A stretch of DNA of 55,275 nucleotides from Deltaproteobacteria bacterium (GTDB lineage: Bacteria; Desulfobacterota; Desulfomonilia; UBA1062): NCBI GenBank assembly GCA_017992605.1, contig JAGOOG010000006.1, forward strand, positions 1 to 55,275, in the 5' to 3' direction. A program made the position numbers and the translations under genes. The notes under the pieces were generated by a model. That model saw only the letters and a program-made list of their open reading frames with translations, ran no database searches and was not told where the DNA came from. Shown here piece after piece: positions 10,634-18,386 of the stretch (positions are counted from its first letter, which is position 1; each line of letters opens with the position of its first letter).

Positions 10634-11463
10634 CGCGCCTCCTCGATGATCATGGAAATGTCGAGCGCCCTCACGGAATGGGTGATCTCGCCTGCGGAGA
10701 TATAGTCGACCCCGGTCAGCGCCACGTCCCGCACGGTCTCCAGCGTGATCCCGCCCGAGGCCTCCAGGGGAACCCGGCCTGCCACCAGCGCCACTGCCCG
10801 ACGCATCATGTCGAGGCTGAAGTTGTCCAGCATGATGCGGTCCACCTTCAATTCCAGCAGTGTCCTGACATCGTCGATGGTCCTGGCCTCTACCTCCACG
10901 GGTATACCGGGGCATGTCCGTCTCACCCTGGCCACCGCCTCGGGCATTGACCCCGCCGCATCGATATGGTTGTCCTTGATGAGGGCCATGTCGAAAAGGC
11001 CCATGCGGTGGTTCTGCCCCCCACCGCACCGAACGGCGGCCTTGTCGAGGAGGCGCTGTCCCGGCGCGGTCTTCCGGGTATCGAGGATCCTCGCCTGGGT
11101 CTCTTGGAGCCTGTGAACGTATTGGGCCGTCATGGTGGCGATGCCGGACATGCGCTGGAGAAAATTGAGCGCCACCCGTTCTGCCTTGAGGATGCCCCGG
11201 GCAGGTCCCGTGACAACGGCTATCCGTTGCCCCGGGCTCACCGCGTCGCCGTCCTTGACGTCAAAGGTACACACGATGGCCGGGTCCGTGATGAAGAAGA
11301 CGCCCGCTGCAACGTCCAGGCCTGCGATCACACCGTGTTCCTTTGCCTTCATGACCGCATCGAGCGTCGCTTCCGCCGGGAAGATCGCCTCGGTGGTTAT
11401 GTCCGGGCCGTCCTCTTCCAGGGCAAGACGGATGATATCATCGATGAGCCTGTGTGTATGCAC
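10630..11463 (-). CDS. nadC: Nicotinate-nucleotide pyrophosphorylase (carboxylating)
   Basis: NadC converts quinolinate and PRPP to nicotinate mononucleotide with CO2 release. The 277-residue protein has the family start HRLIDDIIRLALEEDGPDITTEAIF, the LNFLQRMSGIATMTAQYV helix, the DTRKTAPGQRLLDKAAVRCGGG catalytic region and the C-terminal EASGGITLETVRDVALTGVDYISAG barrel end. I chose GTG at 11463 because GGGGGA lies eight bases before it; an ATG at 11487 would give 285 residues. Both starts overlap the preceding Cys-rich gene, so the two are translationally coupled. Confidence 0.95.
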   Translation of the reverse strand: MHTHRLIDDIIRLALEEDGPDITTEAIFPAEATLDAVMKAKEHGVIAGLDVAAGVFFITDPAIVCTFDVKDGDAVSPGQRIAVVTGPARGILKAERVALNFLQRMSGIATMTAQYVHRLQETQARILDTRKTAPGQRLLDKAAVRCGGGQNHRMGLFDMALIKDNHIDAAGSMPEAVARVRRTCPGIPVEVEARTIDDVRTLLELKVDRIMLDNFSLDMMRRAVALVAGRVPLEASGGITLETVRDVALTGVDYISAGEITHSVRALDISMIIEEAR

Positions 11464-12250
11464 TGCAGAAATCCCCCATGAGATCATGTATTATCAGATT
11501 TGCCCGGTTGAGCTCATCCTTATTCTTGAAAAAAGACGACAGGCTCGCAAATATGGCATCGTAGGGCGACGGTTCGGCGCCGAGAAATTGATAATCGATG
11601 CGGGCGATGTCGTACTCCTCGCCGACAAAGTAGTATTTCCCGAATCGCGGTCGGCTGGTATCCCTGAACGGCCAGGAGGACTTGAGCTCGAAGTAGCGGC
11701 TGACGATGTCCAGGAGGTCTCTTCGATGCTCGATAATGCCTGCGTCCAGTGCATCGCCGAGGGTGTTCTGCACGATGGAGAAAAAGGTCTTCACGAAATC
11801 GATGTCTGTGACCACTGCGCCGTAGAGGTACCAGTCGTCAAGGGCGGCCAGGAGGATCTTGACCTCGTGGCTCTCGAGCTTCTGGTAGCTGGGACAGAAG
11901 TGGCCTTCACATATATCCCTCCCGTAGAAGCTCGCGGTTCGCAGGTCGTTCCCTCCGTTGCCAAGGGGATGGAGCAGGCATCCCACCTTCCGGCGCCCCT
12001 CGTCGAGAAACCCCACGAACTCGCAGGTGTAGATGGTGGCATAGATACGCTTGGCGTTCTCCCGGTGACGGATCACCTCCCGGTAATCCTCTATGGACAT
12101 CCTGTTCTCCCGCACGCGGTCGAAGAGCCTTGTGCGGAAGAGGAATCGACCCGCAAGGGCATCCCGCGTGTTCTCCACGTAGTTGTAGATTCCGCAGCAT
12201 GCTGCGCAGGACTTGGCCCCGTCGGGCTGGCAGAGGTGGATGTCGGTCAT
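11438..12250 (-). CDS. Cysteine-rich putative metal-cluster protein in the NAD operon
   Basis: No function is known to me. The 270 residues carry three cysteine groups in the first half: CQPDGAKSCAACCGIYN near the N-terminus (a CxxCC core like the YkgJ-type metal-chelating proteins), CEFVGFLDEGRRKVGCLLHP about 75-95, and CEGHFCPSY about 113-121. The conserved style CxxxxxCLLHP with CEGHFC suggests a [4Fe-4S] or zinc centre. The second half is soluble, alpha-helical and rich in aromatic and acidic residues. It overlaps nadC by 26 to 50 bases and is followed by nadC-nadA-nadB, so it is cotranscribed with quinolinate synthesis; a link to the NadA cluster is only a guess. Confidence 0.85.
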   Translation of the reverse strand: MTDIHLCQPDGAKSCAACCGIYNYVENTRDALAGRFLFRTRLFDRVRENRMSIEDYREVIRHRENAKRIYATIYTCEFVGFLDEGRRKVGCLLHPLGNGGNDLRTASFYGRDICEGHFCPSYQKLESHEVKILLAALDDWYLYGAVVTDIDFVKTFFSIVQNTLGDALDAGIIEHRRDLLDIVSRYFELKSSWPFRDTSRPRFGKYYFVGEEYDIARIDYQFLGAEPSPYDAIFASLSSFFKNKDELNRANLIIHDLMGDFCSAYTQAHR

Positions 12251-12266
12251 TGCTGGAGGCTGGTCA

Positions 12267-12488
12267 TCATCTGATGGAGATGATCACGTCGACCCCGTCG
12301 ACCCCGATGGTGTAGCTGACGTCCCCGTGCTGAAACCTGTAGAGTTCTCCGCAGTCCTCTCCGGCCTCGAACGCCCCCTGGCCGATGAGGTCGTCAAGGA
12401 GGCTGTGCAGCGCAGTGAATGCGATGTCTTCCTCGACGATGATGTTGTACATCCGCTGCCGGTGGAGAAAGGGTATCTTCTCGATCAT
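12267..12488 (-). CDS. Small acidic protein heading the NAD operon, unknown
   Basis: The 73-residue acidic protein (IEKIPFLHRQRMYNIIVEEDIAF at the start, HGDVSYTIGVDGVDVIISIR at the end) has a predicted helix-rich N-terminus and a C-terminal beta hairpin. It matches no family I can name. It lies 16 bases before the Cys-rich gene on the same strand and is probably the first gene of the nad operon. No strong ribosome binding site precedes the ATG at 12488; an internal ATG at 12452 would give 61 residues. It could be a small folding partner of the next protein. Confidence 0.65.
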   Translation of the reverse strand: MIEKIPFLHRQRMYNIIVEEDIAFTALHSLLDDLIGQGAFEAGEDCGELYRFQHGDVSYTIGVDGVDVIISIR

Positions 12489-12582
12489 AGGGGGGTAGTG
12501 TTAGCACATTCCTGCGGATCAATGAAGACGAAAGAGAAGACATCCCGGGGCAGACTCCTTGCCGCCGAGATCGTCGGCATGC

Positions 12583-13512
12583 CTACCCGGCCTCTTCTCC
12601 AACGATCTTCTTCGTAACAGATGAGACGACCGCGAGCACGAACCCCGCGATGGCAGGGGCATGCAACCCTGGAGGGAAACGCCTGTCCGATGCGGCAGTC
12701 GAGATGAAACAACTATCATCATCACAGTATCCGTCACAATCATCATGACAGCAGTCTGACCCGTAATCGTAGAATAAGGTCCGGGTGGCATCCTGATATT
12801 CCGTTCGAGGGTCGTCCTGCACGTCGTTATCCAGTTCTCTGTATGGTCTGCCGGCCGTGTCGTAGTAGTACAGGGAGATGTAATCGATCAGGCCGTCGTC
12901 ATCGTAATCCTCCTCCTGGCTCTCTACCCTTCCTGATTCATCGTAGGAGTAGAAGGTCGTCTGATCATCCCACGCGGGGTCGCTGGAGTAATGGTCCCCC
13001 CGTACCACCCTCCCCGATCGATCATAGCTGTATTCAGTCACCTCGTCCGGCGTTCCATCGAGGTCGTAGTCGATCTCCCTCTGCACCAATCTCCCGGCGT
13101 AATACGAATAGTACACGGCCTCATCAACTTCATTGTCGGCGTCGAAATCCATGCGCAATCGGAACAGCATGTCGTTTGAGTTGTAGTCATAATAATAGAC
13201 CTCGTCTATCGTGCCGTCGTCATGGTAATCCCACTCCTCATATTCGAGCCTCCCGTATGCATTGTAATACAAGTCCTGGTAATGCGTATCATGCGGGGTA
13301 TCCCATCTCTTCCAGAGCAGCCGACCCCGGTCGTCGTAGTGGCTGTAGACGATTTCGTCCAGGGAGCCGTCATTGTCCAGATCCGTTTCTACGTGCGACC
13401 ATCCCCACTGCGCCTCCATTGCGATCCTCTGGTCAGGCGTCACGGCCGGGAACCAGGCCGTCAGGAACAACGACGACAAGGTCAACAGAGCAAATCCGAT
13501 CATCTTCTGCAT
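12583..13512 (-). CDS. Secreted acidic repeat protein with CFI-box C-terminus
   Basis: The 309-residue protein has a signal peptide (MQKMIGFALLTLSSLFLTAWF), then about eight imperfect repeats of 25-30 residues built on DxDxDGxxDE followed by a Y-rich strand and SGR (for example DYDLDGTPDEVTEYSYDRSGR). The acidic loops resemble calcium-binding EF-type loops and the YxYDxxGR strands resemble YD repeats. The C-terminus is a cysteine/aspartate cluster, the motif CFISTAAS and a hydrophobic helix (APAIAGFVLAVVSS) with basic residues after it; this is the layout of CFI-box C-terminal sorting domains. Start: ATG at 13512 has GAGGGG four bases upstream; the frame is open further but without a signal peptide. 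Export and surface anchoring are inferred. Confidence 0.8.
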   Translation of the reverse strand: MQKMIGFALLTLSSLFLTAWFPAVTPDQRIAMEAQWGWSHVETDLDNDGSLDEIVYSHYDDRGRLLWKRWDTPHDTHYQDLYYNAYGRLEYEEWDYHDDGTIDEVYYYDYNSNDMLFRLRMDFDADNEVDEAVYYSYYAGRLVQREIDYDLDGTPDEVTEYSYDRSGRVVRGDHYSSDPAWDDQTTFYSYDESGRVESQEEDYDDDGLIDYISLYYYDTAGRPYRELDNDVQDDPRTEYQDATRTLFYDYGSDCCHDDCDGYCDDDSCFISTAASDRRFPPGLHAPAIAGFVLAVVSSVTKKIVGEEAG

Positions 13513-13553
13513 AGTGCCCCTCGCTTTGCACGGGTTCGATGCGGTCTCGACGC

Positions 13554-14108
13554 TTACTGACGGCGATATCGCCTGACCTCGGGTCTCTGCTGGTACTGCT
13601 GCTGTCTCTGATGCCTCATTTCCTGTCGCTGCTGGTGCGGCCGTGGCTTGTAGCTGTGTACGCCCCATGGTCCCTGCCGCTCCCACTGTCGATTGTCGTG
13701 CCAGTCCCTCCAGTTCTGCTGAAGGTGTCCGTGGGGGATCCTCACATAGTTCCACCGGTGGCCGTACCAGGACCGGTCTCTGTAGTATCTTCTCCAATGC
13801 GGGTCTACATCGTAATAGAATTTCGGAATATACCGGTAGTGGACCCAGCCCCGGTCATAATAGCGCGAGCAGAACCACCTGCCATCCCATGGACGCCACC
13901 ACCATCCGTTCCAGAAAAACAGATCGATATCTATGTCGGGGACAACGTACACGTCGTAGGTATCGGGCAGCACGACCATTTCCGGGGGACCCTCAAACAC
14001 GATGGGGGGTAAAGAGATACCTATATCTATATCGGTATCTGCCGTTGCCGGTAGCGGGACAAAGACGATCACCGCCGAGAGAACTGTGCCCAGAAGCAGT
14101 CTATTCAT
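13554..14108 (-). CDS. Exported W/Y/R-rich protein, unknown function
   Basis: A signal peptide (MNRLLLGTVLSAVIVFVPLPATA) precedes about 160 residues of mature protein. The middle is extremely rich in tryptophan, tyrosine and arginine (LFFWNGWWWRPWDGRWFCSRYYDRG, then PHWRRYYRDRSW), and the last 45 residues are rich in Q, R and H. GGAGGGG lies just before the ATG. Proteins of this composition are frequent in deltaproteobacteria as hypothetical periplasmic or surface proteins; no role is established. It lies 41 bases upstream of the CFI-box gene on the same strand, so the two may be cotranscribed. Confidence 0.8.
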   Translation of the reverse strand: MNRLLLGTVLSAVIVFVPLPATADTDIDIGISLPPIVFEGPPEMVVLPDTYDVYVVPDIDIDLFFWNGWWWRPWDGRWFCSRYYDRGWVHYRYIPKFYYDVDPHWRRYYRDRSWYGHRWNYVRIPHGHLQQNWRDWHDNRQWERQGPWGVHSYKPRPHQQRQEMRHQRQQQYQQRPEVRRYRRQ

Positions 14109-14285
14109 AGCCCCTCCCCATCCTTGTCTGTTGTCATCTATGACGAGTGGGATGTCTGGATTGTCTACATCGGGAAGGAAAACGGCGCGGTTTTTCTGTC
14201 AAGGGGGGACACCTCTCGGACGCGAGGCTTCACCCGTCGATCCGGTCATCCCGAATCGCCCGCCCCCCATGGTCTCCACGACCGG

Positions 14286-14621
14286 TCAGACGAAGATCTG
14301 CTGGAGTATGAAGCTCACCACCGAGAAGACGAGGCTGAAGAGAATCGCCCACCAGATGTTCACGACCGAAAAACCGCTCACGAGAACGCTTGCCAGGAGG
14401 ACGAGAAGCCCGTTCAGAATGAAGATGAAGAGCCCCAGTGTAATTACCGTCAGGGGAATGGTCAGCACGAGCAATATGGGGCGCAGCACCGCATTGATGA
14501 GCCCGAGCACCAGTGCCGCGAGAAGCGCCGTGCCGAATCCCTGGATCGAGACACCGGGAAGCACATAGGCGGTGATGATGATAGCCACAGTCATTAGGAG
14601 CCACTTGACGAGTATCCCCAT
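14286..14621 (-). CDS. Four-helix membrane protein of the phage-holin 4/YvlD family
   Basis: The 111 residues are almost entirely hydrophobic with four predicted membrane helices (about 3-20, 28-48, 56-78, 86-109) and the family motif GLINAVLRPILLVLTIPLTVITLGLF. The family (PF04020 type, YvlD in Bacillus) is chromosomal and common; despite the name there is no sign of phage here. GGGGGG lies four bases upstream of the ATG. Molecular function is unknown; envelope-stress roles are reported for YvlD-type proteins. Confidence 0.88.
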   Translation of the reverse strand: MGILVKWLLMTVAIIITAYVLPGVSIQGFGTALLAALVLGLINAVLRPILLVLTIPLTVITLGLFIFILNGLLVLLASVLVSGFSVVNIWWAILFSLVFSVVSFILQQIFV

Positions 14622-15106
14622 GGAACCCCCCCGTACCAGTATTTTCTTTCTTTACCGGAACACCATACCAAGTATGGAGAATTCATGCACATAAAATTCG
14701 GGAGGGCATGTGCTGCCCTCCCCGATGATCTCATTCATGGTGTGTTCTCTCGTTGAACAATAGGAGGAATCACCCCCCTGGAAGCATACCGTGTGCCAGA
14801 TGGGTCATCAGTGATTTCATGTGGATACCTGATGTAACTGTGGTATTTCCGACACAGGCCTGTCAAGGCCACGTGATCGTGGGGATCGAAGCAAAGAAGA
14901 TGACCTTCAGCCACGATTGAGCAAGGGGATAATTCCAGGGGACCGCTGGCAGGATAGAATTGCACGCCTGCCTGTGCTTCGCATGGTCCCGCTCCCTCGC
15001 TGAAAGCGGCCCCGGTTCAAGGCCATGAACTCATCCGGAAAGCCGTTCGTCCGCCGGGGCCCGGCTCATCACCGGACCTTCTGTGCAGCCCTTGGGGCGA
15101 GGTGGG
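14622..15106. other. Intergenic stretch with one strong hairpin
   Basis: No gene is supported here. The one notable element is the inverted repeat at 14700-14722. A 76-codon minus-strand frame (14735-14965) has no ribosome binding site or recognisable product. The segment 14640-14700 is AT-rich compared with its surroundings. Confidence 0.5.
14700..14722 (-). terminator. Stem-loop, possible terminator
   Basis: A perfect nine-base stem (GGGAGGGCA/TGCCCTCCC) with a five-base loop. On the minus strand it is followed by GAATTTTAT, a short T tract, so it may weakly terminate transcription coming from the DUF2158 gene. No T run follows on the plus strand. Confidence 0.45.
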
Positions 15107-15298
15107 TTATTTCTTCTTGGGTTTTATAGAGGCAGCGAGATCAAGGCACTCGTACGAAAACTTCCTCGCAACGATTTCATTCCTGTCGTTGTCGTACCAG
15201 ACACAGCTGAGCGTACCGTCGGAATCGACATTCTCGACCGTCATGGCAGGGCTTCCGCTCTTCAACTTCACGACATCGCCTTTCTTGATTTCTCCCAT
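15107..15298 (-). CDS. DUF2158 (YodC-like) small protein
   Basis: The 63-residue protein MGEIKKGDVVKLKSGSPAMT matches the DUF2158 pattern: GDVVxLKSGSPxMTV, a central CVWYD strand and a late FxxxCL segment, folding as a small beta barrel. Function is unknown. The open frame extends upstream to 15493, but the ATG at 15298 has GGGAG six bases before it and gives the family N-terminus. It ends with a lysine-rich tail (KPKKK). It is divergent from glgP. Confidence 0.88.
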   Translation of the reverse strand: MGEIKKGDVVKLKSGSPAMTVENVDSDGTLSCVWYDNDRNEIVARKFSYECLDLAASIKPKKK

Positions 15299-15458
15299 AG
15301 TATGCTCCCTTTCTAATGATATCTCCCTCGTATCCGCCAAGGCACCGGTGGAGTATATCCAGATCGAGGGCTTAAAGCAACAAGCTGTTCGGTGCTGGCT
15401 GCCCCGGATCGCATGCCCTGCTTTCGAGCAGTATCCTTCCTTATCCCATTCAATTCGA

Positions 15459-15487
15459 TCAACAGCTCGCTTCTTTTGTGTTAGAAT
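15459..15487 (+). promoter_or_regulatory. Putative promoter for glgP
   Basis: TCAACA (15459-15464), 17-base spacer, TAGAAT (15482-15487, five of six matches to the -10 consensus). The start would lie near 15494, about 35 bases before the glgP ATG. Confidence 0.5.
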
Positions 15488-15529
15488 GCCCACATCATTT
15501 CATTTCAATGACAAGGAGGGAAGCTGCCC

Positions 15530-17665
15530 ATGGCAGATGCGAGGAACCACCTGCACGACCGCCTCAGGGTCCTGGCCCAGAACCTCTGGTGGACATGGCA
15601 CCCGGAGGTCATCAACCTGTTCACCGATCTGGACCCGCACCTGTGGCGCGAGGTCGAACACAACCCCATCGCCTTCCTGAACCAGATAACACCCGAACAG
15701 GTGGAGGAACGCGCCGCCGAACTGGTACTCCACAGCCGCATCAACCACGCGTTCCGCCGACTCAACGAGTACATGGAGAACGAGAGGACCTGGGGCGCCA
15801 TTCACTGCGGGAACGTGAACAACCGGCCCGTTGTCTACTTCTCGGCCGAATTCGGCCTGCACGAGTCTCTGCCTGTGTACTCGGGAGGCCTGGGCATCCT
15901 GGCCGGCGACCACCTCAAGAGCGCCTCCGACCTCGGCATCCCCCTCATCGGGATCGGCCTCCTCTACCAGCAGGGCTATTTCAACCAGAGGCTGAACCAT
16001 GACGGCTGGCAGGAGGAGGACTACGTCGACCTCGACATAGCCCGGCTCCCCTTCAAACCTGTCCTGGACCAGCAGGGTGAGCATCTTGTCGTCCGGATCG
16101 ACACGAAGACCACCCCCCTGCATGCCCGGGTGTGGCAGCTCCAGGTAGGGCGCGTGAGGCTCATGCTGCTCGATTCCAACGTTCAGGCCAACTCCGCCGA
16201 AGACCGGGAGCTCACGAACCGTCTCTACGGAGGAGACAACAGGCTGCGCATCCGCCAGGAGGTATTGCTGGGAATCGGTGGAGCCCGTATACTCCAGGCA
16301 CTGAACATCCACCCGGGCGTGCTGCACCTCAACGAGGGGCACAGCTCGTTTGCCATCCTCGAGGAGATCCGCCGTATCATGGAATACGACCAGATCCCGT
16401 TTCACCGGGCACTGCGCCGTGTCTCTCTCTATACCGTCTTCACCACGCATACACCGGTGGCGGCAGGGCATGACCGTTTCGCTGCGGATCTCATAGAGGA
16501 CCATCTCGGCATCTTCCGTGAGAAGCTGGGACTGTCCCACGATGAGTTCATGGCCCTGGGCCGCGTGAACCCGGACAACCACACCGAAACCTTCTGCATG
16601 ACCGTCCTCGCCATCAAGGGGTCCCGTCGGGCCAACGGCGTTTCCGCCATCCACGGGACCGTGAGCCGACTCATGTGGAAGGACCTGTGGCCCGGCAGGC
16701 CGGAGGTGGAAGTGCCCATCGGCCACATCACCAATGGCGTGCATGTCCTGTCCTGGCTTGCCCCGCAGATGTACCAGCTCTTCGAGACCCGCCTCGGGCA
16801 GAACTGGGCAACGCGCATGGTTCACCCGGACGTGTGGGAAAGGGTCGACGACATCGACGACGGCGAGCTGTGGGAGACGCACCAGTATCTGAAGATGCGC
16901 CTCATCCGCTTTGTCAGGCGCCGCCTGCGGATTCAGTCGGAACGACTGGGCCAGAAGGACCTGCTCAGGCAGATCGACCATATCCTCGATCCCGACGTGC
17001 TCACCATAGGCTGCGCCAGAAGGTTCGCCACGTACAAGCGGGGAGACCTGATCATATCTCAGCTCGACCGCATGACCAAGCTGATCAACGACGCCCGACG
17101 CCCCATCCAGATCATCTTCGCAGGCAAGGCGCATCCCCGCGACGATGACGGCAAGAGGCTACTCCAGCGGATCGCGCAGCTGAGCTACAGCAGACAGCAC
17201 CGCAGCAGCATCGTGTTCGTCGAAAACTACGACTACAACGTGGCGCGTCACCTCGTCCAGGGCGTGGACGTCTGGCTGAACACCCCCCGTCGCCCCCTCG
17301 AGGCGTGCGGGACCAGCGGGCAGAAAGTGGTCCTCAACGGCGGCCTCAACCTTTCCGTCCTGGATGGATGGTGGAACGAGGCATACGACGGCAGGAACGG
17401 CTTCGCCATCGGCCATGGCGGCATGCACAACGACCTGTCCGTGCAGAACCAGCGCGATGCGGACTACCTCTACGAAACCCTGGAGAAGGAAGTGATCCCG
17501 ATGTACTACCAGCGCGACATGAGCGGCACGCCCACCGAGTGGGTCAGGCGCATGAAGCACGGCATCAAGAGCATGGGCTGGCGCTTCATCGCAGACCGGA
17601 TGGTGAAGGACTACGCCCAGCGCTTCTACCTGCCCGCTGCCAGTGCGACTTCGGCAGAGACCTGA
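15530..17665 (+). CDS. glgP: Alpha-glucan (glycogen) phosphorylase, short form
   Basis: This GT35 enzyme releases glucose-1-phosphate from glycogen or maltodextrin with phosphate. At 711 residues it is the compact bacterial/archaeal form. Visible motifs are YFSAEFGLHESLPVYSGGLG (N-terminal), the VLHLNEGHSSFA region, and the PLP site EACGTSGQKVVLNGGLNLSVLDGWW, where the lysine after GTSGQ holds the cofactor as phosphate relay. GGAGG lies ten bases before the ATG. No other glycogen gene lies next to it; pth converges on its 3' end with a gap of 22 bases. Confidence 0.95.
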   Translation: MADARNHLHDRLRVLAQNLWWTWHPEVINLFTDLDPHLWREVEHNPIAFLNQITPEQVEERAAELVLHSRINHAFRRLNEYMENERTWGAIHCGNVNNRPVVYFSAEFGLHESLPVYSGGLGILAGDHLKSASDLGIPLIGIGLLYQQGYFNQRLNHDGWQEEDYVDLDIARLPFKPVLDQQGEHLVVRIDTKTTPLHARVWQLQVGRVRLMLLDSNVQANSAEDRELTNRLYGGDNRLRIRQEVLLGIGGARILQALNIHPGVLHLNEGHSSFAILEEIRRIMEYDQIPFHRALRRVSLYTVFTTHTPVAAGHDRFAADLIEDHLGIFREKLGLSHDEFMALGRVNPDNHTETFCMTVLAIKGSRRANGVSAIHGTVSRLMWKDLWPGRPEVEVPIGHITNGVHVLSWLAPQMYQLFETRLGQNWATRMVHPDVWERVDDIDDGELWETHQYLKMRLIRFVRRRLRIQSERLGQKDLLRQIDHILDPDVLTIGCARRFATYKRGDLIISQLDRMTKLINDARRPIQIIFAGKAHPRDDDGKRLLQRIAQLSYSRQHRSSIVFVENYDYNVARHLVQGVDVWLNTPRRPLEACGTSGQKVVLNGGLNLSVLDGWWNEAYDGRNGFAIGHGGMHNDLSVQNQRDADYLYETLEKEVIPMYYQRDMSGTPTEWVRRMKHGIKSMGWRFIADRMVKDYAQRFYLPAASATSAET

Positions 17666-17687
17666 CGGTCGGGGTCATACCGGTGTG

Positions 17688-18263
17688 TCACTCCTGCTGC
17701 TCGGTGCTCGTGACGCGTCTGTTGAAGGCGTTCATGGCCCGGGTCACCTCGCCCCTGACGCACAGCTCCACCGCAGAGGCGGCCTTCTCTATCTGCTCGA
17801 CAAGTCCTTCCCGGTCGACGGGGGGAATGTCCTCGAGCACGTAGTCGCTGGGATCCATGTCCCCGGGGGGTCTGCCGATGCCGAAGCGGACACGGAGGAA
17901 CTCGCCCGTGCCCAGGGCGCCCCGAATGGATTCCAGCCCCTTGTGGCCACCGGTTCCACCGCTCTTCTTGATGCGTACCTGCCCGAACGGTATGTCCATG
18001 TCGTCGTGGATGACGACGAGGTCCTCAGCGTCGACATGCAGCATCCTCAACGGCGCCCCGCTGAGGTTCATGAAGGTCTGCGGCTTTGCCAGCGTCGTTT
18101 CCACCCCGGCAACCCTGCCCGAGCCGCAGAGCACGTCGACCTTCATCCTCTTCACGGAAATGCCCCACTTCCGTGCGATGTGATCCACCACCATGAATCC
18201 CACGTTGTGCCTGTTGCGCTCGTATCTTCCGCCCGGGTTTCCCAGGCCGTATATCAGTTTCAT
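17688..18263 (-). CDS. pth: Peptidyl-tRNA hydrolase
   Basis: Pth cleaves the ester bond of peptidyl-tRNA dropped from ribosomes. The 191-residue protein starts MKLIYGLGNPGGRYERNRHN, including the catalytic histidine of RHNVGF, and continues with KPQTFMNLSG, the HDDMDIPFGQVRIKKSGGTGGHKGLESI signature and FRVRFGIGRP-like segment. The start at 18263 has GGGGA four bases upstream; the frame extends 12 codons further without family similarity. The gene is divergent from uvrC. No rplY or ychF neighbour is present. Confidence 0.96.
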   Translation of the reverse strand: MKLIYGLGNPGGRYERNRHNVGFMVVDHIARKWGISVKRMKVDVLCGSGRVAGVETTLAKPQTFMNLSGAPLRMLHVDAEDLVVIHDDMDIPFGQVRIKKSGGTGGHKGLESIRGALGTGEFLRVRFGIGRPPGDMDPSDYVLEDIPPVDREGLVEQIEKAASAVELCVRGEVTRAMNAFNRRVTSTEQQE

Positions 18264-18386
18264 CGCATCCCCATGCATTCCGGCAGAGACTCGGATCACC
18301 AGTATCTTTGAAGTTCTCGTGAACTCCTGTCAACAGGGAATTCAGGCCCGCTTTGCCTGTCATCCCGTTCATGGTATCATCGTGTC

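Noticed and set aside
14286-14621. Phage remnant suggested by the phage-holin family name
   Set aside because: This family is chromosomal and widespread; no other phage gene, integrase or attachment site is nearby.
14735-14965. Minus-strand frame of 76 codons in the intergenic stretch
   Set aside because: No ribosome binding site, no recognisable product and no coupling to neighbours.
15010-15035. GGTTCAAGG, resembling a tRNA T-loop
   Set aside because: The flanking bases do not form a T stem, and no acceptor or anticodon arms can be drawn around it.
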